From: Sarcophilus harrisii
Taxonomy: Eukaryota; Chordata; Mammalia; Dasyuromorphia; Dasyuridae
Assembly: GCF_902635505.1 (NCBI RefSeq)
Contig: NC_045427.1
Location: 289,254,422 to 289,318,421 of the forward strand
DNA: 64,000 nucleotides
Direction of reading: 5' to 3'
The notes beneath the pieces were generated by a model, which had not been told where the DNA came from, made no database searches, and saw only the letters and a list, made by a program, of their open reading frames with translations. A program made the position numbers and the translations under genes. This document shows, piece by piece, positions 47,138-57,600 of this stretch (its first letter is position 1; each line of letters opens with the position of its first letter).

Positions 47138-47151
47138 ATAGCTCTTCATAT

Positions 47152-47197
47152 ATTCAGAGACATCACTCATGCCCCTTTTAAACCTACCTCTTCCCCA
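47152..47197. repeat. CR1/L3-like remnant, right part
   Basis: 'tcagagacatcactcatgcc' continues the '...ttcaaatacttgaagacagctatcatgtcccc' phrase that is cut by the 529-bp insertion. Confidence 0.5.
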
Positions 47198-47510
47198 TAA
47201 TATTTCTCTAATGTTGGATTGGATCCCTGTGGAATGGACTCTAAGTGTTCTCTCCAGTGAATACATCAGCCTGTGTTTTCAAGTGGACCATTTGACTTCT
47301 AAGTTATGTTCTAAACTCTAAAATTCTATCATTTTATCACTTAGGTAAGTGGTATCAAACTCAAATAGAAATAGGATTTTAAACCATAAATACAGATCCC
47401 TTTAAACAGCATATTGATTCAGAAAAATACATATTGTTATCTATGTTTTATTGTGTTCTTATTTATTTTGTTAAATATTTCCCTATTACATTTTAATCTT
47501 GGTGTTAGTT
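47198..47510 (+). repeat. Local duplication, copy 1
   Basis: Begins 'ataatatttctctaatgttg' and 'gattggatccctgtggaatg' and runs through 'tatcaaactcaaatagaaat' to 'atttccctattacattttaa'. It recurs about 950 bp downstream. The right half (from about 47,345) resembles an interspersed repeat that I remember from marsupials as containing 'gtttgacacc...' but cannot name. Confidence 0.85.
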
Positions 47511-47531
47511 ACTTCAACCAATACTTTTCTG

Positions 47532-47532
<1 letters not shown>

Positions 47533-47576
<44 letters not shown>

Positions 47577-47583
47577 TGTATAA
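47533..47583. repeat. (TG)n microsatellite
   Basis: Nearly perfect TG repeat with one TATG interruption. Confidence 0.95.
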
Positions 47584-48146
47584 ATATATATATGCCCTCT
47601 TAATTTTTAACTCTTCTCTAGATCAGCTTTCATTTATGAAATCACTTCTAAAAATATTTCATAATCATATCAGCTTGTGATTAAAATGAAATGCAAATAT
47701 TTTCAAATGCCTAATGTATCATGTATGAATGAATAGGTAAGAAATCATATATTAAATGTTTTCTATTTGGGAAGTATTTAGGTTTAGAAATAGAAAACTA
47801 AAATAAGGGGAAATCTATTCTTTGTATTTTTCTTCTGATTTTATCTTGCTTTTCACTTATGGATCTACAGATCTCAAATTGCTCTCTGAAAACAGGTGTA
47901 ACAACAATATCCACTTTTCGAGTATGGAGTCAATTGATTCACCCTAAGCCTTTGTGGTGACCAAAATCCTTTGTAGTCTACCACCAAATAGGTAACAATC
48001 AATGGCATTTAATCTTAGCCTTAGTCATAGTTAGTCTTTCCACTAACTCTTTGGACATTGTAAATTGTTGTCCATACTTAATCGAGGTAATTTTTTTTTC
48101 TATTTCATGAGTTGCCATGGAAACTTCATTGAAGTTACTGAGAAAA

Positions 48147-48700
48147 ATAATATTTCTCTAAAGTTGGATTGGATCCCTGTGGAATGGGCTCCAAATGTTC
48201 TCTCCAGTGAATAATGCGTCATTAATGCCTATTCTTTAACCATAGCCTGGGAAACAGTGATTTATTTGTCAGTCCTATGGCCTAGAACACAGTTTTGAAC
48301 ATGTAGCCTGCAACATTATTGAGTGCCAGTAAAGTAATTGGGAAAAATTAACAAAAATAGAAATACAATAAAACATAAATACCTTACATTTTAAAATTAA
48401 ACTATTTAAAAATAAAACCAATGACCTGTAAGAATCCTTATTCATCTCCAACACACATTCTTTCTTTAACTATATCAGCCTATGTTCTCAAGTGGACAAT
48501 TTGATTTCTAAGTTACCTTCCAAATTCAAAAATTCTATCATTTTAACACTTAAGTGATAACAAACTCAAATGGAAACAGAATTTTAAACGTAAATATAGA
48601 TCCCTTCAAACTGTATATTGATTTAATACACCACACATTCATGTTATCTATTTTTTTTATTATTTTGTTAAATATTTCCCTATAACATTTTAATCTGGTT
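48147..48700 (+). repeat. Local duplication, copy 2, interrupted
   Basis: Matches 47,198-47,510 in two blocks: 48,147-48,213 (same 'gattggatccctgtggaatg' start) and about 48,474-48,700 ('tatcagcctatgttctcaag' to 'atttccctataacattttaa'). About 260 bp lie between them that copy 1 lacks. Confidence 0.85.
48214..48473 (-). repeat. Insert in duplication copy 2; inverted relative of the same repeat
   Basis: Contains 'gtaattgggaaaaattaaca' and 'aatagaaatacaataaaaca', whose reverse complement resembles 'tttattgtgttcttatttat...gttaaatatttccc' in both duplication copies. An 8-base word, tctttaac, occurs near both ends (about 48,233 and 48,471). Family unknown. Confidence 0.5.
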
Positions 48701-48814
48701 TGGATCACACTCTGGACTGACACTGTTTAATAACTCTAATTTCGATGATTTATATTAGCTGATACTTATCAATTTCTTCCAGTTCACTGACATACAACCA
48801 AATTGAGGGAAATT

Positions 48815-48985
48815 AAAGGTGACATGGAACAGTGAAAAGACCATTGTACAAGGAGTCAGAAAAATTTTGTTCTAACCCCACCTCTGTTCTTTTCTTCTAT
48901 GTAATTTTGATCTTGGAGAAATCACTTTAGCATCTTGTGGCTTCAGTGATACAACATAATTTCCAACCTTTAAATCCTATGATAC
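48815..48985 (+). repeat. MIR SINE
   Basis: 'gacatggaacagtgaaaaga', 'ccattgtacaaggagtcaga', 'gatcttggagaaatcacttt' and 'taaatcctatgatac' follow the MIR order. Confidence 0.7.
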
Positions 48986-49254
48986 TTATTTATATATACC
49001 ACTAATTATTAGTGGAATCACTTGAGTAACAATCTCTGAAACGATCCACCCTTGCTATTCTTCTCTCTTTTTCTCATTCTTTCTTTCTGTCTGTCTTTTT
49101 CTCTGTTTTTGTGTGTGTCTCTCTCTTTGGTTTTTGGTTTTCTCTCATCAGGCTTTTTTCTATTTTGACTATTTTGGATAAAATACCATTTTGAATGTAT
49201 TATTTCAAGTGTCATATTAACTAATTATGGTAGTGTTCAACCTTAAAATTCAAA

Positions 49255-49380
49255 TTTATGTCAATCAGTTAAAAAGAGTCTACTATGTCAGGCATTGTGC
49301 TAAAGTATTGAGGATGCAAAGAAAGGCAAAAAGTACTACATGATTTTAAGGAGTTTGCATTCTTTGGGGTAACATTTTCT
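49255..49380. repeat. L2/MIR3-type old retroposon remnant
   Basis: 'gtctactatgtcaggcattg', 'tgctaaagtattgaggatgc' and 'aaagaaaggcaaaaagtact', the same pattern as 5,855 and 53,345. Confidence 0.6.
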
Positions 49381-49387
49381 CACTTTT

Positions 49388-49480
49388 ACAAAAGGTATAT
49401 AGTATATTTTCTCTTCAACAACTCTATGAGGTGGATGACACGTATTATAATCCTATTTTATAGATGAGCAAACTAAATCC
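49388..49480 (-). repeat. MIR remnant
   Basis: 'caacaactctatgaggtgga' and 'attttatagatgagcaaact' are the reverse MIR 3' half. Confidence 0.65.
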
Positions 49481-49484
49481 TCTT

Positions 49485-49710
49485 ATTCCTCTAGGATTAA
49501 ATATAAAATGTTCTGTTTGACATTCAAAGCCTTTTTCTCCTAAGTTCCTCCAACCATTTCAGTCTTCTTAGATGTGTCTCCCTACTCTTTGATGCCACAG
49601 TACAGTGACTAGTGGCTGTTTCACTAACAAAACACTCCATTTCTTTTCTGCAGGAATTTTCTCCATCTGTTCTCTTTCTTGGAATACTCACCCTTCTCAA
49701 TGCCCCCTTA
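49485..49710 (+). repeat. L2-clade remnant
   Basis: 'aatataaaatgttctgtttg', 'acattcaaagcctttttctc' and 'gaattttctccatctgttct' resemble the L2 stretch at 30,835-31,030. Confidence 0.55.
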
Positions 49711-50344
49711 AGAATGTTCAAACCAATAGTTTTAGGGAATGAGACAGAAGATAAGCTAGCTTTTACAGCAGATCATCATGGAGCTATATATTAAGCAAGC
49801 CTTTCACACATATTAACAAGATCAAAAGATGAATTAATAGGTCAAATATGATTTGAATTATTTCAGAAGATAATGATTAATGTTGCATAGGAACATAGTA
49901 AAGAAATTTGATCTCTCTGTCCTAAGGTTGCTTGATCATATTATATAGTACAATCTCTTGCAAGCAGCTTCATTGGAGTTTATGATGGCAAAACAAAACA
50001 AAACAAAACATAGAAACACTCAAGAGAAAAATAACATGATATATTTGGATTGGTTTTCAAATAATGAAAATTACATATGCAGGAAGCCCATAAGTGAAAG
50101 AAAAACACATTATGAATTGGTTAAAATAATTTGTTTTTCAAGTTGATCCATTATGTTAATATTGTTTCCCCCAAAACACTTGTTTAGATTTTGCATTTTT
50201 ATTAAATAATTTAAATTATCATTCTCAGCAGGGGAAAATGATAAATACTTTGGAGGAAAGTTTTTCAAATTTCACCCAAATTATAAGCAAGATAATTTTC
50301 AAAGAATTCAAATGTGGTGGAATGAACAATGATTTTACAATTGT

Positions 50345-50517
50345 GACACCATAGAATGAGTGCCCTGTCTCTGTTCATATGAACTTGGCTAGCTGTTAAG
50401 TCATTTTGATTCTCATTATTATCTATAAATTGAGGATAACAGTGTTTGCATTATTTCCTAAGGTTGTTGAGAGAATAAAGTGAGAATATATGCGAACCAC
50501 TTTGGAAATATAAAATA

Positions 50518-50520
<3 letters not shown>
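50345..50520 (+). repeat. MIR remnant
   Basis: 'aagtcattttgattctcatt', 'aggttgttgagagaataaag' and 'gaaccactttggaaatataa' fit the MIR 3' half. Confidence 0.65.

Positions 50521-50586
<66 letters not shown>
50521..50586. repeat. (TA)n(TG)n microsatellite
   Basis: A TA run of about 30 bases followed by a TG run of about 34 bases, growing from the 3' end of the MIR. Confidence 0.95.
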
Positions 50587-50589
50587 GTT

Positions 50590-51225
50590 GATATTTTTCA
50601 AGTCTTGCTAGTTGAAATAAAAAAAAATCCTACTTAAATAAACTCTTAGTTTGATTCAATTAGTTAACTAAGCTGAGAAGTGCAATCTTTTAGATTTCAA
50701 TATAGTTACAAACTCTGTAGCTACTCTTCTAACATTTCCTTGCATTGGTGAGTTAGGTCAGCAAAAGAGAATTGTTGCTTATATCCTTGTACATTAGGAG
50801 GAGCCCTGAGGAATATGGTTGTCTCCTTTTCCATAGAATTATAATAGTACTATCGTTTCCCCTGTATGTGCCATTCCCAAGCATGGGAACAAATGTGGAA
50901 TTACACTTTTTGTATAACTTGAATATCTCCAGAAACCTTCCTGAGCACTGATTAACCAACAACACTTGAAAGATCACCCCTTATTATGCAACATTTTATA
51001 TCATTTAAGGCATTCTCATTGTATTAGAAATGTAGCCTGATACCTTGTCATAATAGTCCAGATGGAAATATAGAGGTAGGTTATATATAGACTAAGATAA
51101 AAAATTTTGAAAGACTTAAAAGGTAAATTTACACTGAATCCTTCTTTTAAAGTAAAACTTTTAGTAGCAGCTAAGGAGCAAACATGTTTACTTCTAGAAA
51201 AGTAAGCAGTTTGTAGAGATCCATG
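50590..51225. other. No recognisable feature
   Basis: Unassigned AT-rich DNA. The 74-codon antisense frame at 50,753-50,977 has no domain I recognise. Confidence 0.45.
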
Positions 51226-51227
51226 TT

Positions 51228-51470
51228 GGTTTTTTTAGTGATATGGTAGAAAGAACATTCTGTTTAAATTTTGGGAAACTTTAATACAATTCCCCAATCC
51301 CAACTCTGATACTATCTCTATAATGCTGGGCAAATCATTTAACCTCTTCGAGACTTTACAAAATAGTATATTATAAAGTATATTACTCACCTAGACAATT
51401 GTTACAAAAAAAGAAGTTGCTGGACCTTTGAATATTATAGAAATGTAAATAATTACTATTATTAACATGA
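51228..51470 (+). repeat. MIR SINE
   Basis: 'gatatggtagaaagaacatt', 'aatgctgggcaaatcattta', 'acctcttcgagactttacaa' and 'aaatgtaaataattactatt' follow the MIR consensus in order. Confidence 0.75.
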
Positions 51471-51474
51471 TTAG

Positions 51475-53235
51475 TATTGCTTATTCAATTTAATATGATC
51501 AAATAAAGAGATGGAAAAAGTATTAGTTTAAAGCATCAAAACAATATATTATCCTGATATGATTATTAATACTTTACATAAAATCATACTATGTGTTTCA
51601 TTATAAAACAGTAGGAAATATGTCTCAGAAAAGATTAGCATAGTGCATTTTTAAAAGCACAAAAATCTTTAGGATGAATGAGCACTTTGAGAGCAATGCT
51701 CCCCCAAAATTGTAGGAGGGGGTATTCTCTCATTAGTAATAAGGAACCATTAACCACCCAAAATTATCCTTTTTTTGCATGATCATTTTTCAAATGAAAT
51801 CATTAGCTTCCTCATAAAATTGTTAGAGATATAAAATGATTTTTCAAAAAAATCATTAGTTACAGAGCATTACATTATAAAAATCTTGGGCATATTACTC
51901 CATCATTTTTTGCATAAAAATGTGTCAGATGTGCAAGATCATTTATGTTGATAAATAACTTTTTAACTGGCCTCATTGTCCAATAGCCAGCCTGTTGTTA
52001 GCTGTTCCATTTCAGAAGCAATTTTTGTGGTGAGGACATTTGTTAGTTATGAAAAATCCTGAAATGAACTAGAACAAACATCACTTTTCATCCAACTGAA
52101 AATGACATTTTAAAAAAGCAGTTTTGTTCCGTGTAATCTACAGCTCAGATGTTCACTAGAAGCAGCTGTTCCTTTCTATTTGCCATCATTTTGTCACTGC
52201 CTAACTAAAAATTCACTAAAAATTTTGGCTTCCTTCCCTCCCTCAAAAAATGAAGAAAATAAGAAAGACATTTTATAAAAAGTATCAAAGAACTCCCAAC
52301 AAAGGAAGATAAAGTGTTGATGATTGACTTCATCCTAGAAATCTTGTTATGAGATCAATCCCATATGTATTGCAGACACAGAAGATGATCTATTTGATGA
52401 TTTTTTTCTTTCCATCCTCCAAAAGTTTTGAGTTAAGAAAAATTTCAAGTAAATAGTCAAAGTTTGATGAGGAAGATATAAGATTGCTTTCTTCTTCTCA
52501 TAATAATAGTTGTGTGGGATAGTGTCCTTACAAAAATTCTATTTAGTGACTCTTAAGGTAAAAAACAAAAAAGAATTTATTACTATCTTGAGAGAAAGAG
52601 CAGCTCCCAATGACAGCAGTGTTGGTATGGGAGTACAAAGCTCAAGCTGAAAAACACAAGTTTATATAGACCCTAATGCAGAAGCCCCCACTTCCTTCTG
52701 ACCTTTTCTCCCATTGACTGAGGAATTCAGGCTTGTGTTTGAAGATGCAGAAATCTACCCAGAGACTGAAAATCTATCCAGAAAGAAAGAATACTAGTCA
52801 ATGACATACGCTTTACCAATTATGCCAATTGTGAAAAAAAAAAAAAGGACAGCAAGAACAGGAGGAAAACGTGTATTTATTTAATTTAAATGAATACATG
52901 TGGTTTTTGGCTATAACACAGCTTGTTATTTTAAAGCTTTATGTTGTAATTAGAGTATAGGCAAAGGCCACATTTTTATGAAAGATCTTCATTCAGTTTA
53001 TCCCGTTCATAGCCAATAAAGGGAAGTTCTATTTGGCCTACTCTTCCCCATTAGTGATTGCATCCTAAAATGAATTCTTCTTTTTTCCCAATAATCTGTG
53101 ATAAACAAAAAGATCTACTCATTTGCATTTTTAAAAGATGACAAATCATATTAGTTAAGAGAATACTTCCAGAAAATAAGCAGAAGTGAATCACATGGTT
53201 CTAACAATCAAACAGAATATTAAAGGTAGAGATTA
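51475..53235. other. Apparently single-copy DNA
   Basis: No family recognised with confidence. Parts of 51,690-52,250 read as complex, non-repetitive sequence with ATTA/TGCAT-type words. 52,515-52,750 ('gaatttattactatcttgag', 'aagtttatatagaccctaat') may belong to an old repeat, but I cannot place it. Confidence 0.4.
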
Positions 53236-53239
53236 ATTT

Positions 53240-53340
53240 CTTTCCTGTACCATTTTATATATGAATAAACTGAAGCTCAGAGATGGAGAGTTGATATTCC
53301 AAAGTCCATATGACTAATCATTGACAGAACTAGGGCAAGA
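53240..53340 (-). repeat. MIR remnant
   Basis: 'tatatatgaataaactgaag', 'ctcagagatggagagttgat' and 'attgacagaactagggcaag' fit the reverse MIR. Confidence 0.65.
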
Positions 53341-53344
53341 GTTG

Positions 53345-53500
53345 ACTAGATAGGAAACAAAATTTTATTAAGCATTGTACTACATGTTGGGGTTACAAAT
53401 ATAAGCAAAAAGAGACATTTTCACCCCTAAGGAGCTTATATTGGAATGGAGGAATCAACATATCAAAAGGAATTTAAAAACAGATGTAGAGAGGGAAAGC
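53345..53500. repeat. L2/MIR3-type old retroposon remnant
   Basis: 'aaaattttattaagcattgt', 'actacatgttggggttacaa' and 'cacccctaaggagcttatat', the same pattern as 5,855 and 49,255. Confidence 0.65.
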
Positions 53501-54263
53501 ATTCTAAAAGTAAAATAGGATGAATTCTAGAAAGATAGCTGAGCTAAATGGAGGGGTTGGAAGATGAACGAATTCACAAAAGGGACAACCCAGAAAGAAC
53601 TCATCATTAGTAGAAAGGTATTAGTTTGGTCAAAAAATGTTCTAGGATGAAAATCTAAATGCTGATAGAAGTTCCTGGAAGGACAATGCAACTGAAAAGT
53701 ACAGGTTTTCAGAATCATTGCCAGAAGAAGAATGAGTTCACTCAAATGAATCTAAGTCTTGGGTTTTTCCAAGTGAATCGTGCCATATCAATTTAGCTCT
53801 CATGTCTTTTCAAGAATCCACAGAGAGAAACTTGATCCTCATGGGCAAAGTTTTCCTATACCCAATTGAAATTTCCCTTAGGTTTTAACACGTTTAAAAC
53901 AGGTTACTATTTGTTGTTGTTTTCTTACTACAACTAGGCAAAGTAAAAATATGCAAAAACTAAAGTATTAGTATTTCTCTAACTGTGTTTTAAATGAGTG
54001 TATGTACGTTTGGTACCTCTATGCACCAATCCTTTTATGTTTAACTTTCAAGTTTAAATAATTGTAAGAAATTACATTGCTACATAATGGCAGTATAGTT
54101 CATGAAATAATAAGTTTTACTACTATAATTCTGCTGTTTACATGCAGATCAAAAAAACTGAAGTGGGTAAATGTATAATTTATGAGAAATTATACTTTCC
54201 TTAGTTTTATAAACATATCCTCTTGGATTTGCCAAGATACTGTAGTATGTCGTTAAGGGTATA
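53501..54263. other. No recognisable feature
   Basis: Unassigned AT-rich DNA. I see no gene or repeat family. Confidence 0.5.
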
Positions 54264-54600
54264 AATCAAAGCTTAAATTGTGGGTTGCAACCCTGCATGA
54301 GGTTATGTAACTGAATGAAGGGGTTGCAAAAAATTTGGGAGGAGTTAAAGATTTCTCAATGCTATGAACAAAAATTAATTCCAAATAAAATGCATAAGGA
54401 ATCTGAGGCATTTCTGGCAGTCTTTATTTGTGTTGCATCACAACTTAACTGCAGCCTTGGTTCTCAACACTACAACATGCATACTTTGGACTGCACATGT
54501 ACAAATGCTGCCAGAAACACCTTACCTCAGATTCAAGATGGGGCTACATAATTTTTGGGGAGTCAGAAAGGGGTTTTGAGAGGAAAAAGTTTAAGAAGAC
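54264..54600 (+). mobile_element. hAT-like non-autonomous DNA transposon remnant
   Basis: Starts near 'gcttaaattgtgggttgcaa' and ends 'ggaaaaagtttaagaagac', so the two ends share an inverted cttaaa/tttaag. Inside are 'gaaggggttgcaaaaaattt', 'ccaaataaaatgcataagga' and 'caagatggggctacataatt', which I remember from a mammalian hAT (Charlie-like) MER repeat. It holds no transposase frame. Confidence 0.6.
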
Positions 54601-57600
54601 ACAGAATAGATGACTAGATTTACCATGATAGCTTACTCTACAATGTGGAAAATTAAGATTTTTCCCTTCAAGAATTCAAATGAGATCCTAAAACTCAATG
54701 AACATATTACCCACATTTAGTCTCATATATGTTGGGCATCATGACCTGAGCCAAAATAAAACCAAGACAGGCTCTTCCCAGCAAAACTATCTGAAGTAGT
54801 AATTTTATTTTTATTTTTTTATTTAATAGCCTCTTATTTACAGGTTATATGCATGGGTAACTTTACAGCATTAACAATTGCCAAACCTCTTGTTCCAATT
54901 TTTCACCTCTTACCCCCCCACCCTCTCCCCTAGATGGCAGGATGACCAGTAGATGTTAAATACATTAAAATATAAATTAGATACACAATAAGTATACATG
55001 ACCAAAACGTTATTTTGTTGTACAAAAAGAATCAGACTCTGAAATATTGTACAATTAGCTTTGAAGGAAATCAAAATGCAGGTGGGCATAAATATAGGGA
55101 TTGGGAATTAATGTAATGGTTTTTAGTCATCTCCAGAGTTCTTTTCTGGGCTTAGCTGGTTCAGTTCATTACTGCTCCATTGAAAGATTTGTTGATCTCA
55201 GCTGACGATGGCCAGTCCATCAGAACTGGTCATCATATAGTATTGTTGTTGAAGTATATAATGATCTCCTGGTCCTGCTCATTTCACTCCAGCATCAGTT
55301 CATGTTCTCCAGGCCTTCTGAAATTATCCTGTTGGTCATTTCAAGAACAGTTATTCCATAATTTTCATATACCACAATTTATTCAGCCATCTCCAACTGA
55401 TGGACATCCATTCAGTTTTCAGTTTCAAGCCACTACAAAGAGGGCTCCCACAAACATTCGTGCACATACAGGTCCTTTCCCTTCTTTATAATCTCTTTGG
55501 GATATAAGCCCACTAGTAAGATGCTGGATCAAAGGGTATGCACAGTTTGATAATTTTTGAGCATAGTTCCAAACCACTTCCAAAATGGTTGGATTCGTTC
55601 ACAACTCCACCAACAATGCATCAATGTCCAGTTTTTCCAAGATCCGCCTCCAACAATCATCATTATTTTTCTGTTATCTTAGCCAATCTGACAGGGTGTG
55701 TAGTGGTATCTTAGGTTGTCTTAATTTCCATTTCTCTGATTAATAATGACTTGGAATCTTTTTCATAATGACTAGAAATAGTTTCAATTCTTCATCTGAG
55801 AATTGTTTTCATATCCTTTGACCATTTTTCAATTGGAGAATGGCTTAATTTTTTTTATAAATTAGAGTTAATTTGTATATTTTGGAAATAGGCCTTTAAC
55901 AGAACCTTTGACTGTAAAATATTTTCCCAGTTTATTCCTTCCCTTCTAATCTGTCTGCATTAGTTTTGGTACAAAAACTTTCAGTTTGGTATAATCGAAA
56001 TTTTCTATTTTGTGATCAGTAATGATCTCAGTTCTGCTTTTGGTCATAAAGTCCTTCCCCTTCCACAGGTCTTGAGAGGTAAACCATCCTGTGTTCCTCT
56101 AATTTATTAATAATTATTCTTTATGCCTAGGTCATAACCATTTTGACCTTATCTTGGTGTAAGGTGTTAAGTGGATCAATGCCTAGTTTTGCCATATTAG
56201 TTTCCAATTTTCCCAAAATTTTTATCAAACAGTGAGTTCTTATCCCAAAGTGGGTCTTTGGGTTTGTCAAAGACTAGGTTGCTCTAGTTGACTGTTTTAT
56301 TGCTTGAACCCAACCTATTCCACTGATCAATAATCATTCCTTAGCCAATACCAAATGGTTTTGGTAACTGCTGCTCTATAATATATTTAGATCTGGTACA
56401 GCTAAGCCACTTTCATTTGATTTTTTTTCATTAATTCCCTTGAAATTCTTGACCTTTTGTTTTTCCATGAGTTTGTTGTTATTTTTCTAGGTCATTAAAA
56501 TAGTTTTTGGGAGTCTGATTGGTATAGGCTAAATAAATAGATTAGTTTAGGTAATATTGTCATCTTTATTATATTTGCTCACCTTATCCAAGAGCATTTA
56601 ATATTTTCCAATTGGTTAGATCAGACTTAATTTGTGTGAAAAGTGGTCTGTAATTTGCTCATAAAGTTTTGATTTTCCCTTGGTAGATAGATTCCTAAAT
56701 ATTTTATATTATCAGTAGTTAGTTTAAATGGAATTTCTTTTGTAACTCTGACTGTTGGATTTGTTAGGTATATAAGAATGTTGATGACTTATGTGGGTTT
56801 ATTTATAACCGCAACTTTGCTAAAGTTGTGGATTATTTCTAATAACTTTTTAGTAGAATTCGGGTTCTCTAAATACCATCATGTCGTCGGCAAAGAGTGA
56901 TGATTTGGTTTCCTCATTCCTATTCTTTTCCTTTAATCTCTTTCAGCTCTTTATTGAGAAAGCTAGCCTTCTAATACAATATTAATAGTAACGGTGATAG
57001 TGGGCATCCTTGTTTTACTGCAGATCTTATTGGAATGGTTGCAGTTTGTCCATTAATATGATGCATGATGTTTTAAATAGATGCCTTCTGATTATTTTAA
57101 GGAAAGTCCATTTATTTGTATACCTCAAGTGTTTTTAATAGGAATGGATGTTGATTTGTCAAATGCTTTCTCTGCATCTATTGAGATGATCATATGGTTT
57201 TTGTTAATTTGTTATTAACATGCCAATTATATTGATAGTTTTCCTAATATTGAACCAAGCCCTGCATTCCTGGTATAAATCCTACTTGATCATAATGTAT
57301 TATCCTGGAGATGATTTTCAGTCTTTTGCTAATATCTTATTTAAGATTTTAGCATCAATATTCATTAGGGAGATTGGTCTATAATTTTCTTTCTGTTTTC
57401 AGCCTACCTGGTTTAGGTATTTCAGTACCATGTTGTGTCATAGAAGGAATTTGTAGGACTCCTTCATTCCTATTTTATCAAATAATTTATATAGCATTGG
57501 GGCCAATTGTTCTTTAAATGTTTGGAAAATTCACATGTAAATCCATTCTGGTCCTGGGGATTTTTCTTAGGGAGTTGTTTAATTGCTGTTCTATTTCCTT

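Noticed and set aside
52515-52760. Possible second LTR ('tttattactatcttgag', 'tttatatagaccc')
   Set aside because: I could find neither clear TG...CA ends nor a flanking duplication.
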